In this document: one piece after another, positions 53,601-64,000 of the stretch
Layout: every line of letters begins with the position of its first letter
Numbering within the stretch: the first letter of the stretch is position 1
DNA from: Edaphochlamys debaryana
Lineage: Eukaryota > Chlorophyta > Chlorophyceae > Chlamydomonadales
Assembly (NCBI GenBank): GCA_016858145.1
Contig: JAEHOE010000211.1
Span: 62,001 to 126,000 of the forward strand
Direction: 5' to 3'
Length of the DNA stretch: 64,000 bases
The notes under the pieces: model-generated
What the model was told of the DNA's origin: nothing
What the model saw: only the letters and a program-made list of their open reading frames with translations
The model's database searches: none
Made by a program: the position numbers and the translations under genes

Positions 53601-56600
53601 GCTAGCCGCATCCCCTTGTGTTACTAGCAACGCACACTTTGACCCCTTGGCTGGATGAGCTCGCTAGATATAGTGTGGGGCGCGCGTGCACGCACCTGTG
53701 AGGGGCTTGAGGATGGTGTCCTTGAGTGTGTCCACGATCTGGCTCCAGGGCACGGACTTGGGGTCGAGCTTGAGGCCGTTGACGGACAGGTCCACACCGA
53801 ACAGCGTGGCAGAGAAATCGAAGGCAAAGGATTGCTGGGGGTGGGAAGGAAGCAAGCGAGAGACGGGGGGAAAGGGTAAAGGTTGGGCATGGCTTGGCGT
53901 GTGCGGTAGATTGCGCGGGCCATACAGCATGCGGGCTGCGAGACCTTGCCCGGCCTCGTGACTCCAAGTCGTCCCCTTGCTGCGCGGGTGCTGCATTGAC
54001 GCATCAAATCAGACACACGAGGGGGCCTCCGATGCCTCCCTGAACGCACCTGGCTTGCGGTCAGCTCGAGGTCGATGCTGACGTAATGGAGCTGGATCTC
54101 GTCCGCAATCTTGAAGCCGAGCTTGAGGCTGCGTCGGATCAAGCGAAAGGGCCGGGGAACCTTGCGGACGGCAGACAGGGCGCAGCGTCGCGCGCAGGTC
54201 GGTTGACCGCGCGCCTCTGTGCCGGAGCCAGGCCTAGTCCCACGTCTCCCCCCCAGTGCTCACTCGTCAATGACGCTCTGCACCTCCCTGAAGACCTCCT
54301 GCATGATCGGAGCATCCTGGGGAGGCGCGGCAACGTGCAATGGTGAGTGAGGGGATCGGGGGTGGCAGGGCCGACCAGGCCCAGGTTGCACCGGCGCCTA
54401 CGCTGGGCCTATCCTGGGCCTTTCTGGCTGGGCTCACCCACGCTCAGAGCCCCGCGCGCAGCCCGACCTCGCCGCCCCGCCTCCGCCCAGTGGGGCCCAT
54501 GCTGCACACCCACACCCCATCGCACCACTCCTGCTTGCACTCACCGTGACGTCCCTGGCGGAAGCCGCCAACGCAAAGCCGCTGGTGCCGACCTGGGCGT
54601 TGAAGCCAAAGGGGATCGAGAGGAAGGTCATGTTGGCGGCGAGCTGCAGGCCCGCCGGAATGGAGATTGGGCCGAATTTGGCGGGCTGATCCGCAAAGGA
54701 GAAGAAGGCGCTGTCCACAATGACGTTGAAGGGGCCCAGATCCACGTCCACGCTCAGCTTGTTCAGCATTTTCTGTCAAGGGCAGGGGCAGGTAGACAGA
54801 ATTCAGCTGGGTTAATGGTCAAGTGCGGGGCGCAAGTACAGGCGGCATGCTGAAGGTCTGTCTGTCCAGCAACCGACAGCACTGGAGCATCTGTCGTACA
54901 CACCTGCAGGTCCAGGTGCTGTAGGCCGAACTGGATGGCAAACAGGGCGTGAGGCTGGTCGTACAGTACGGCAACCTGGACGTCCACGTCAAGGATCACA
55001 CCCTTGGCGGCAAAGTCGATGTTGCGGATGTTGACGAAGGGAAGCTCAGGGATGGGCTGGAGCCCCACAGAGCCGCCGATGAAGCCAATGCCGATCCACG
55101 GAAAGCCCTTGATGTGGAAGGGCGTGGAGGTGGCAGTGGCGGAGGCGCTGAGGATGAAGGAGATGCTGGGGGGTGGTGCCGTACTGTCGTACGACACGGC
55201 CGCACCCAGGTTGAAGGCCACGTTGGGGGGGTCCAGGAAGGGAAGGGCCATAGTGGCTTGGAAGGAAGCGGCGCAGGAAATCTGGGTGTCGGCGCCCTCC
55301 TCAGCGACCGACACACCAAAGCTGATGTACGAGGTGCCCACGAAAGGGGAACCCAGATCCAGAGGCCAGGTCTTGGTGATCGCAATCTCGATGGAGCCGC
55401 CGTCGGCCAGAGAGGGGCGGATCTTTATGTCGTTCTGCTTGAATCCCAGGTACGACAGGATCTGGCCGAGACCGGGCACGCCACTGAGATCAGGGCTGGC
55501 GCTGACGCCAAAGTTGGAGCCGTCGTACGTGAAGTCGATTTCCGCAAAGCGGATGGGATTCAGGATCGTCAGGATCAGCCTCGGCGTCTCGGGGAACAGG
55601 GTGCCGAGGATGTTGGAAGCTGAAACGTCGGTCGCTGTGCCCGTGAAGTTGAGGGCCGGGGCGCCCTGGTCCTTGGATGCCTTATCCGCCACGACCAGCG
55701 ATGCGCTGACGGGGGTGTTCAGGATGTTGCCGTTTGCCTTGACCACCTGTGGCAGAGTAGCGTAGGTTTCGCATGGTTGAATGTGTTGGGGGCAAGTACG
55801 GGTTCAACCCGTACCAAGTTGGTGCAGAACACAGCCACATCAGCTTTTGCTTTATTGCTTGTCTGAGCACCTAGTGCACATCCCACAGTGCCTCACCAGT
55901 CCAGTGCCGGTTTGGAAGATCACGCTGGCTCCGTTGAGCTCCACATGCGGCACCGGGGTGAAAGAGCCCGTCCACTGCAAGGGGGGGCGGGAGGGAGGGA
56001 GGGGGGCAGGGCAGGTGTCGATGCATGGTCGGCAATGAGAGTCGGTCAGAGCTAGCGCAATAGCGCCTGCCCCCAAACGTGTGACCTGCACGGCCCCGTC
56101 CCGCTCACCGCCAGCTTGATTGTGACGACCTTGGTTCCGTTGCCGTCCGCCACAAGCATGCTGGCCAGGACCGTGTTGTCCCCCAGGAGGGGCGGGATCT
56201 GGAGGCCGAAGCCCAGGTAGGTACCGGCGGGGGCTGTGGGTGGACAGGAGGGAGCAAGCATCAGAGACCAGGTCATCGCTCAAGGGCTGGTGCGGACGGG
56301 GGCCAAGGGACCAAGGCGAGGTGGCCAGAAGGCAAGATCAGGCTCCCGCGGTGTTCCCGTGCCCTCACCACTGGTAGGTACGTTGAGGCTGGCGGCACGG
56401 GGCGATACCACGGACACCACCGGGTCGCTAATGATGACAAGGCCGCTGATGTCAAACGGCAGCGCGGCTCCCGGCAGGATCTTCTGCAGGGCAGATCCCA
56501 GATCCAGAGATCCGTCCATGCTGGCATTGGCCACCAGCACGCCGCTCCTGTCAAAGACCAGATCGGCTCCGATCCCAGAGGCGGTGGGGCCAACGGAAAC

Positions 56601-59600
56601 GCTGTAGACGCCCACGGCCGGGGTGTTGTTTGCGGCTGCGGGCGGCAAGGTACAGTGGGCAGAGTTAAGGGACACTCCAGGGCTTGCTTGCTCGGCATTT
56701 CCCTCCCAGTGGCCCCCCACACCCGCTGCCTCCCTATGCGGCAAGTCCGAGGTCCAGGCCTAGGCCTGTGCCAGCCCACCTTGCACCGAGTACGAAGCCA
56801 TGGTGAAGGAGGGCAGCGTGAGGTCGAGCAGGAAGCTGGGCAGGAGGTCAGCGGCGGAGGGCCCGACGGCCCGCAGGGCCTTGGCCACGTCGACCTCAGG
56901 GATAGTCAGAGAGAACTGGGGCGGAAGGCTGACAGCTGGGACGCCTGAGGACTTGGAAGGCAGGGAGAAGCTGAAGCCCAGGGTGCCGCTGTAGCCGGCG
57001 AGGGCGCCAGTGGCCGAGCCGTGGAGGCGAGTGCCGTCGGCCATCGAGAGGCTGATGCTGAGGGCGTCCATGGCGATTGCGTTGAAGATGAACGAGGCAT
57101 GGCCCTCCACCTGTGGGCGCACGAACACGGGGGCCGGGCGGGTGGCAGGTAGGGTTGTCACGGGTCAGGCAGGGGTAGGGACGAGGGCTTTGTGTGCCTG
57201 GGACCTGGTGAGCATGCCTGGGGACGCAAAATGCTCTTGCCCAGCTAGCGATCCCCGCCACGTGTGGCCATCCCAATCCCCCAGCCCTCACCGTGAATGT
57301 GAAGGTCCTGCCCTCTGCGTCGTACTCGACGCTGCACGTGGCTTGGTCCAGGTTGAGGTCGGGCACCGAGAACGTCACGGCAGCGTAGAAGTGCGTCTTG
57401 GAGGTGTTGCTGATGAGCAGGTCGGTGAAGGTGGCCCAGCCGTTGAGCACGGGGAAGGAGCCAGCGACCTGCAGATTGCCAGGTACAGCGGGAGGGTCGA
57501 GCGGGTTGAGTGCCTGGCCAGGCCAGCAATGCAACGTTACCCAGTGGACGCCGATGCAAAGCCCCAAGGCAAGCCCTAGCTACGCACGTGGATGGTGGCG
57601 GCGCCGTCATGCACGTCCAGCTCCGCATCAATCGAGTCAATGCCAATGTCGGGAATGCTGAGGGCGAAGCCGGCCGACTCCGAGGGCTCCAGCGTAGTGC
57701 CGTTGGGCAGCGTGAAGCTGGTTTGGTCTGTGCAAGGGTGGCATGGGCAGGGGGTTTAGGGCAGCCGGGTGACATGCGTGGCCGACGCATGAGCCTGGCG
57801 CGCTGGCTGTGCTGGGAACCAAGCACAACAGACGCCGCTTTCCCAACCCCATCCACCCATGCTGCCATGCAAGCAATCCCACCCTAGCACCCAGCAATGT
57901 AATTCATGCAACCAGGCGACCCACTCTTGACGCTGGGCACGACCTCCAGGAAAGGGTGGCAGATGGTGAAGACATCGGGAACTTCCACTGAGCCGCCCAG
58001 GCCCAGGCCGCTGATGACCTCGCCGATGCCCAGACAGGCGCTGCCGGTGTTGAGGCGGATGTAGCGCAGGCCGCTGTGGTCGATCGCCAAGGCCACCGTA
58101 ATGCCCTCCACGGGCCCGGCCTGAGCGAAGAACACGCCTGGAAGGGACCGAGAGAGCGCGAAGGGACGGGTCGGGTCGGGTCGGGTCGGGTCGAGCTGAG
58201 TGGGGAGGGCACACACACATGAAACGACGTACCATGCGTACGGCAGGCAGGCACCCGTACCATACCATACCGGCCCTTCCTTCCGAGTCCACGTACCTGC
58301 GTCCTCGTCCAGCATGAAGGCCGGGAAGGTGATGCCCTGGAGCGTCGACACCACCACGTCAGGCGCGGAGCTCCAGACCTTGGTGACGAGCGAGGCCAGG
58401 TTGACGCCGGTGGCGTGGAGGTGCACCGAGGGCTTGGCGCCGGGGGCCGTGGGGATGGTGATGTTGGCGTCCAGGCCCAGGCCCAGCAGGTCGCCGGCGC
58501 ACAGGGCCTGCAGGCCCACGCCGCTGATGGCGTGCAGCTGGACGCCCGACAGAGTCAGGTAGCCGGGCACCAGGGGCACGTCCTGGTCGATCTGGGAGCG
58601 GGCGAGCGCGGGGGTGATGAGCGGTCAGGGCACACGCACGGGCACAGTAGAACGAAGGGCCGGGGACGGGGGCATCAGGCTGGTTAGTACCGAACCATTC
58701 CACCGCACACCGCAGAAACGGGAGTGCGTGGCGCTGCTTGTAAATGCCGGGTCAGCTCATGCCCCCCTTACCTCGAAGTTGAGGTTGGAGAGGACGGAGC
58801 CCACGGCGTCCTTGACCTTCATCACGCAGGGCAGCGTGGGCAGAGACAGGTTCGGCAGGTCGATGCCGAAGGAGAACGACGTGCCCGTGGTGAACGCCGT
58901 GCTGGAGCCCACCGCGGCACGCACACCTGCGTAAACAGGTAGGGGCGGGAGGTGCCGCGTCAGCAAGGCCAGTCAAGGAGAAGCGAGCTCTGCATGGCCT
59001 GCTGGGCCTAGCTCCGACGTGACGCGCCCTTGACCGTCACCCACCTTCCACGACCGCGGCCTGGGCGCGCGGTGAGGTGGTGCTGAAGGAAGGGGCCTTG
59101 ATGGACAGCAGGGAGGACGTGTCGAAGGGCAGGGCCAGGCCCAGCTTGCCAAGCAGCGTGCCGATGTCCAGGTCGTCGGGGAGGCCCACGTCCGCCGTTA
59201 GCAGCCCGGAGCGGTCAAACACAATGTCCGCAAACAGGCCGCTGCCGCTGCTCGGAGAATCGCCATCAGCCAGCGTGGTCAGAGCGAACACACCTGCGGG
59301 TGGGTAGAGGAGGGGTGGGTTGGGGTTTACAAGTGTTCAGCAGCTGTGTGTATCGGGGGCAGGTGGATAGGAGACTCGCGGCGCACAGCAGGAAGGGCAG
59401 GACAGGCCCTCACTTGGATTGAGGCGGGACGGCACCCGAGGCCCCCTGGCACCCTTGCTCACCAGCCGACAGGTCGGGAGTGCTCAGCTGGATGGACGGG
59501 AACGTGAAGCTGGAGGGGAAGAAGTCGGGCAGGCTCGTGTCGCTCCCCGACAGCTTGGACGCAACGCCAGACACCAGCTGCCCCAGGTTGACCGCGGGCA

Positions 59601-61754
59601 GGGCCAGGCTGAGCGCAGTCTTGCGGCTCCCCTTGGCCCCTCCCGATGAGGTGGTCGAGGTGTTGAGCGACACGGAGCAGGGGTGGCCGGCCACGCTGCC
59701 GGAGCCCGTGCCAGCAAGGTAGGTTGCGTGGGCGTCCGTGGACAGGGACAGGTCCGTGATGGCGATGAGGCCCCCCAGGAAGGACAGGGTGCTGCTCACA
59801 CGCGCCTCAACCACGCCGCCGACCGTGGAAACGCTGACGGTCGCATCGGACATCGCAGCCACGTCGCAAGAGACGTGCAGCGAGGCGACGAAGTCCTTGA
59901 TGTGCTCAGCGGATGACGAGTTCAGGCTGACGGCGAGCTCGGTGGCCGTGCAGTCGCCACCGAAGAGGGGCACGGCCACAACCAGGTCGAGCTGTATGGC
60001 GTGGGTAGCGGGTGGGGCAGAGCGGGTAAAGGGGCCAAAAAGGTTGGACGGGGCCCCCAGTGGGGTTCAAATGCGTTCGGGTACAAGCCAGCATCCTATA
60101 AAGAAACCCCGAGTGAGTGCCCCACGCTCCTGCGTGAGGGCCGACCCACATCCCCTGCCCCAGCCAGGGCCAACCCACATCCCGTGCCCCAGCAAGGCAC
60201 ACCCGGGATCGCTCCCACCTCCCACCCCTTGCAGCCCACCCACGCACCCGCCCCGCCACCAACCCACCCACCTGCGTGAGGGCCCCCGTGGCCCGGTCGG
60301 CCGACAGCCTCAGCTCCGCCCCCCCCTGCGGCAGGACGCCGCCCAGAGGGGCCAGGGAGAAGCCGCCGGTGAGGGCGTTCAGGAGCTGCTGCACGTCCGT
60401 GGTCTGCACGTCCAGATCGAAGGCGTCGGCGCTGGCGGACACCGTGGCGCGGACCAGCCAGGAGGCGGCGTCGGAGGGGTTCGAGTCCTGGAGGGCGGGC
60501 GGGGAGAGGGCGAGGAAACACTCAGGGGCGGGTTTCAGGAGAGGGGCAGCCTTGGCACGGAAGGAGAAGAGGAGGCAAACTTCAGCTGTCAAAGGTCCTG
60601 AAGAAGAGCCAGACGGCGCAGCTAGCTGCTCAAGGTGGAAGAGCGGGCTCCCCTCGATTGGCGGCCTCGGCCTCACCAGGGGCTGCTGGAGAGCCACGTC
60701 AGACAGCACCGCGGCAAGGGTGTCGCTGTGCCAGCTGCCGGTCGTGGCGGGGGTGCCGTACAGGTACCAGCGCGAGGCGCCGTCGTACCCGAAGTTGACG
60801 ATTGACGGGACGCCCTGAGCGGCACTGCGGGACAAGGGGGGTTGGTGCGGGAGGCCGAGGCAACGGGTGAAAACAAAAGACCTAGTGTGCAAGCTGGGCA
60901 TTCAGGAGAGTTGCATCCTGGAAAGTCGCATGCCCTTAACCACTCTAGCATGCAGGTCAGGCGCAAGAGGGGGGCCGCCCAGGCCGTACGACGACGAACT
61001 CACTTGCTGGCGGCTGCGAGGACCGACACGATGGACCTGAAGAGCGCCAGCACCACTTCCTCGGGTGAGGCCTGCCGCTGCTGAGCCCTGAGCGGCGTGG
61101 CTGGCGGCTGGGGCGCGGCAGGCAGCGCCGTGCTCCCGTAGTTGGGGACGGGCGGGGGCTGGCTGGGCATGCCTGCGGAGGGTGAGGGGGTGGGCGGGGG
61201 CGGGGGTCATGAGGGGTTGCGGCCGTGGCCGAGGAGGCGGGGCCGCGGGGGGCAGCACGGCAGCTCAGCTAGGAGCTGCGCTTGCGTGAGTAGAGGTCGC
61301 TATATGTTCGCTGTATCGCACGGCCACAGCGAGCGCTGTGTACGGGGCACCGTTTGTTCGGAGTTCGGCGACATTAGCTGCCGACCGTCCGAGCTCCACC
61401 CCCGACTATACTTGTAAACATCTTTTAACGCGTGCATCTACGAGGCCGCGGCCTCTGCGCCGATGCCCCCGCGCGGCCAGTCGGTCGGGCAGGATGTTGC
61501 AGTTGGAACAGACCGCCGTCGGTAGCGATGTGGCATAAAGGCCAAGCTGATGAGCGCGCTCAACATCAGCAATGAGAGAACCCCCATCGCTTCTCAGTCG
61601 GCCTAGTTTTGCGAGATGTATACTGCTGGCAGGCCATTTGTCCGCCGTGCACACCGCGATGCTCACCCTGCGCGTTGGCCATGCTGGGAATAAAGGTACA
61701 CGCCACCGCTAGTAGCAGGAGCGGTCCGACCAACTTCAAGATGTTCGGCGCCAT
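50651..61754 (-). CDS. secreted multidomain protein with repeated beta-rich modules, Cys-rich repeats and CBM14-like domains (27 exons)
   Basis: Exons 5' to 3' (minus): 61754-61667, 61172-61004, 60824-60677, 60487-60272, 59991-59463, 59293-59045, 58926-58772, 58591-58297, 58137-57925, 57727-57588, 57468-57292, 57110-56780, 56635-56369, 56233-56109, 55974-55897, 55746-54904, 54772-54545, 54316-54264, 54128-54050, 53834-53696, 53554-53437, 53315-53166, 52975-52865, 52719-52492, 52326-52088, 51949-51371, 51192-50651 (TAG); about 2,162 residues. The start MAPNILKLVGPLLLLAVAC is a signal peptide, probably cleaved after ANAQ. Residues about 100-1500 are beta-rich with internal repeats sharing FDRSG or IDHSG and LPFD. 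Residues about 1508-1870 carry CYxxCPxGY-type cysteine repeats. From about 1900 to the end lie about four peritrophin-A-like modules (CFCVGR, DCLSKPDG, CFCADKPDG, CFCIGRPDG). Family knowledge suggests carbohydrate (chitin-like) binding. A cell-wall or surface role is inference. Confidence 0.88.
58167..58192. repeat. GGGTC pentanucleotide microsatellite
   Basis: About five units of GGGTC in the intron between exons 58591-58297 and 58137-57925 of the secreted-protein gene. Confidence 0.9.
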
Positions 61755-62986
61755 GCTTCCGAGAGCTAGGGAACTAAGCGTATGCCGCAATGCTATTCTG
61801 CTAATGCGTGCTGCAGGTGTGTGGCTGCCCTGGTCAGGCGGTCAGGCTGCGCTACCTGGACTTGGGTTATAAAACGCGCAGCCCGGTGCGTTCACAGCGA
61901 CGAACTACTGTCGAGATGTTGCTGCGCGCGCGATATGCATTTATAGGTACCATAACCCTCATCGGGGGCAGCTGAGCGGGCACCGCCGGCGGCCGCTCCA
62001 GCCACCGTATAGGCGAGCGAGCCCTAGAGTCGGGCAGCCCCGCCGCGCCGCCAAGCTGTCGGCCAGCTGTCAAACACAGCCACCGCGCGGCGCGCCCCGC
62101 CGCCCCCCCGAGGACGCCTGCTCCCAACGCCACAACTTTGCGCGAGGAAGGTAGTGCCAAACGCGGTTGCGTGCCCGCTTCCCACGAGTCACGTTGCTAG
62201 CCAACTGGTGCGGGCCTGGTCTGGGCCCAACGACTCACGTATGGACCAGCAGCCCCCCCCCCACGAACCGGCGTGCAAGTCCCTGTAGCCGCAGGAACTC
62301 CCGTTTGCTTTCAGCGCACGCCATAAAGGGCTATCATTGGCAAGCTTGCCCTCTAGGGTGGCTGCCTGGCCCGTCTACTGAGCCCACGAAGCTTGCCCCA
62401 ACTGATGAGGGCCCGGCCTGGGCCCAACCACTTTGCCACGACCGCCTGGCAGCCGCTGCCACGAAAGGTGTACTGGCCGCGCGTTCCCCACAGCTGGCAG
62501 AATCCATGCCCAACTAGGCATGCCATGCGTTTGTTGTGGAGGGGCGCAAGCCCCGGCGGCAACCCGGGAGCTTCAGATAGAGCCGCTCATGCTCAACGGG
62601 CTGTTCAAACGGGTCCGACCGGCACCCCACGGCATCTTTGGCCAGCAGTTGCCCGTTATCGAGGGCAATGAGTTGGGGCCGATTATGGGCCAACCAGGGC
62701 GAGGCCTCCTTCCGCTACGTACGTGGGGAAGGGTCCCCTCCGCCCGGCCGCAGCGCCCATGGCCCTGCCCGGGAGGCGGCGGTCCGTGTTCTGGGCCAGC
62801 TCTGGGCGGGACGCTAGCTCGGACGCAGTATAAACCGCTGACCTACGCCTTGAGGGCGGCCAAGAGCCCGGCCCCCCACCAGCCTCGCTCGGCTTTGGGG
62901 AGTGGCATGTAGCACAATGCGGCGTGATGTGGACGAAGGGATGCATGTGACCAAGCTTGGGGCGCACGCAAGGGCAGTCGCATGCT
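61755..62986. other. upstream region of the secreted-protein gene
   Basis: About 1.2 kb without a supportable gene. On the minus strand CTATAAAT at about 61939-61946 is a possible TATA-like element 190 bp upstream of the ATG. Short similar phrases (GGCCTGGTCTGGGCCCAACGA at about 62213 and GGCCTGGGCCCAACCA at about 62416) suggest an old local duplication. Confidence 0.35.
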
Positions 62987-63243
62987 GAGGCGGCATGTGG
63001 GTTGGTGCCGAGGCGGCATGTGGGTTGGTGCCGAGGCGGCATATGGGTTGGTGCCGAGGCGGCATGTGGGTTGGCGCCGAGGCGGCATGTGGGTTGGTGC
63101 CGAGGAGGCATGTGGGTTGGTGCCGAGGCGGCATGTGGGTTGGTGCCGAGGCGGCATGTGGGTTGGTTGGGTTGGCGCCGAGGCGGCATGTGGGTTGGTG
63201 CCGAGGCGGCATGTGGGTTGGTGCTGAGGCGGCATGTGGGTTC
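62987..63243. repeat. 23-bp minisatellite, 11 copies
   Basis: Tandem units of GAGGCGGCATGTGGGTTGGTGCC with scattered substitutions. The eighth unit carries an extra TTGGGTTGG (9 bp), and the last diverges into TTCATGCAG. Because 23 is not a multiple of three and the unit lacks stops, frames stay open on both strands and give artificial repetitive proteins. Confidence 0.95.
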
Positions 63244-64000
63244 ATGCAGTTCGATCCCACACGCTGCCTTCGCATGGGTCCGCTCCGGTCTGAGCCCCCA
63301 AGCACGCTCCGACCGCTGCCTGGGATCCGTCAGCCATGCACAGAATGTACGTATTCTGGCCTCCCAATGTGCCCTAATGTAACAGTACAAGCAGCCACAG
63401 AAGGACTGCTGCACGGTTGTCCACTTCACATGCCGTTGTATGGTTTTGCACGCCCCAGCCCTGCTATCCCTCGACGGCATGTACCCGCGAGACGCCTTAC
63501 CCGGTCAAGGCGGTGGAGCACGCGCGCGGCGGCGATCTGAGCCCACGATCCGCAGACATACTGCCCGCTCTTCTGGCCGCTGGCTGCTAGCTTGGCCGCC
63601 ACCTCCGCCAGAGGCCGCCGCACTGGACGCCATCGCCAACACACCTGGGAGGAGGGAAAGACCGAGCACGGACTTAGCGGACCGTCCGCGGGCACGTGGA
63701 CATCAATGAGTGTCTTCCGCATACGGCCGCCAAGTGGGTAGCCTGTCTATGTGTTGGAAGGTCGGTTGCCCTGATGCAGAGCTGCAGGGCTGGCCCCACA
63801 ACCCGCAAAAGCGCACAAGGACAAGAACCCAGAACATCAACCGGGCCGGGGCCGGGGTGGACGCATGCAGGACTCGTTTCAAGCGAGCGGCCAACGGGCT
63901 GGCCCCACAAGCGCACAAGGGCAAGGACCCAGAGTCCAGGACTTTGAAGTTCCGGGTGAGGGAGTGACGTACAGGGAGCTGCGTGTGACGCGTACGCAGC
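63244..64000. other. window end; no firm gene, one possible exon
   Basis: A possible minus-strand exon at about 63642-63497 starts after TCCTCCCAG and ends before GTAAGGCG, with a helix-like translation (EVAAKLAASGQKSGQYV), but no partner exon is seen. A TGTAA lies at 63376-63380 on the plus strand. Positions 63786-63838 and 63897-63940 are a diverged direct repeat (GGGCTGGCCCCACAA, GCGCACAAGG, ACCCAGA). Confidence 0.3.

Noticed and set aside
62987..63243. CRISPR-like array
   Set aside because: Units are directly adjacent with no unique spacers, and the DNA is eukaryotic.
62683..63480. Repetitive open frames with PHAASAPTHMPPR-type units on both strands
   Set aside because: They are translations of the 23-bp minisatellite, which has no stop in any frame.
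1..64000. tRNA, rRNA or snRNA genes
   Set aside because: I saw no A/B box pair with a foldable cloverleaf and no rRNA-like stretch, although a covariance search was not possible.

Overview
The window is nuclear DNA of a green alga of the Chlamydomonas/volvocine type. The evidence is very GC-rich coding sequence, dense short introns with GTGAGT/GTGCGT donors and CAG acceptors, candidate TGTAA polyadenylation signals, and recognisable algal gene families (a chloroplast glutamyl endopeptidase, ABCG half-transporters, a BTB/NHL protein). All exon models were assembled by hand from splice sites and reading frame. Apart from the small gene at 17.1-18.2 kb they join in frame.

Layout. (1) 0.03-16.3 kb, plus strand: a giant coiled-coil gene of 31 exons (about 3,976 residues within the window) with a cluster of QT motifs resembling dynein light chain LC8 sites. 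(2) 17.1-18.2 kb, plus: a small two-exon gene, possibly of the PD-(D/E)XK/Uma2 nuclease-like class, with a long palindrome directly after its stop codon. A degenerate copy of the 3' end of the coiled-coil gene lies downstream of it (18.9-19.25 kb). (3) 19.9-21.6 kb, minus: an intronless NHL-propeller/BTB protein. (4) 22.7-27.1 kb, minus, and 31.8-36.1 kb, plus: two 16-exon ABCG half-transporter genes, head to head, forming a large inverted duplication with one nearly identical tract. The 4.6 kb between them holds a direct repeat of about 1.4 kb, one copy of which carries a 468-bp hAT-type MITE with an 8-bp target-site duplication. (5) 37.8-49.1 kb, plus: a 28-exon gene for a chloroplast glutamyl endopeptidase (family S9D) whose introns repeatedly contain copies of the neighbouring exon ends with their splice sites. 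(6) 50.65-61.75 kb, minus: a 27-exon gene for a secreted protein of about 2,162 residues, with a signal peptide, an unrecognised repeated beta-rich module, cysteine-rich repeats and C-terminal peritrophin-type (CBM14-like) domains. (7) 61.8-64 kb: no firm gene; a 23-bp minisatellite of 11 copies.

The genes do not form one pathway. The products are probably a structural scaffold, membrane exporters, a plastid protease and an extracellular or cell-surface protein. The most notable structural signals are the exon-edge duplications in the protease gene, the inverted ABCG pair with a conversion-like tract, the hAT MITE with filled and empty sites, and the QT-motif array.
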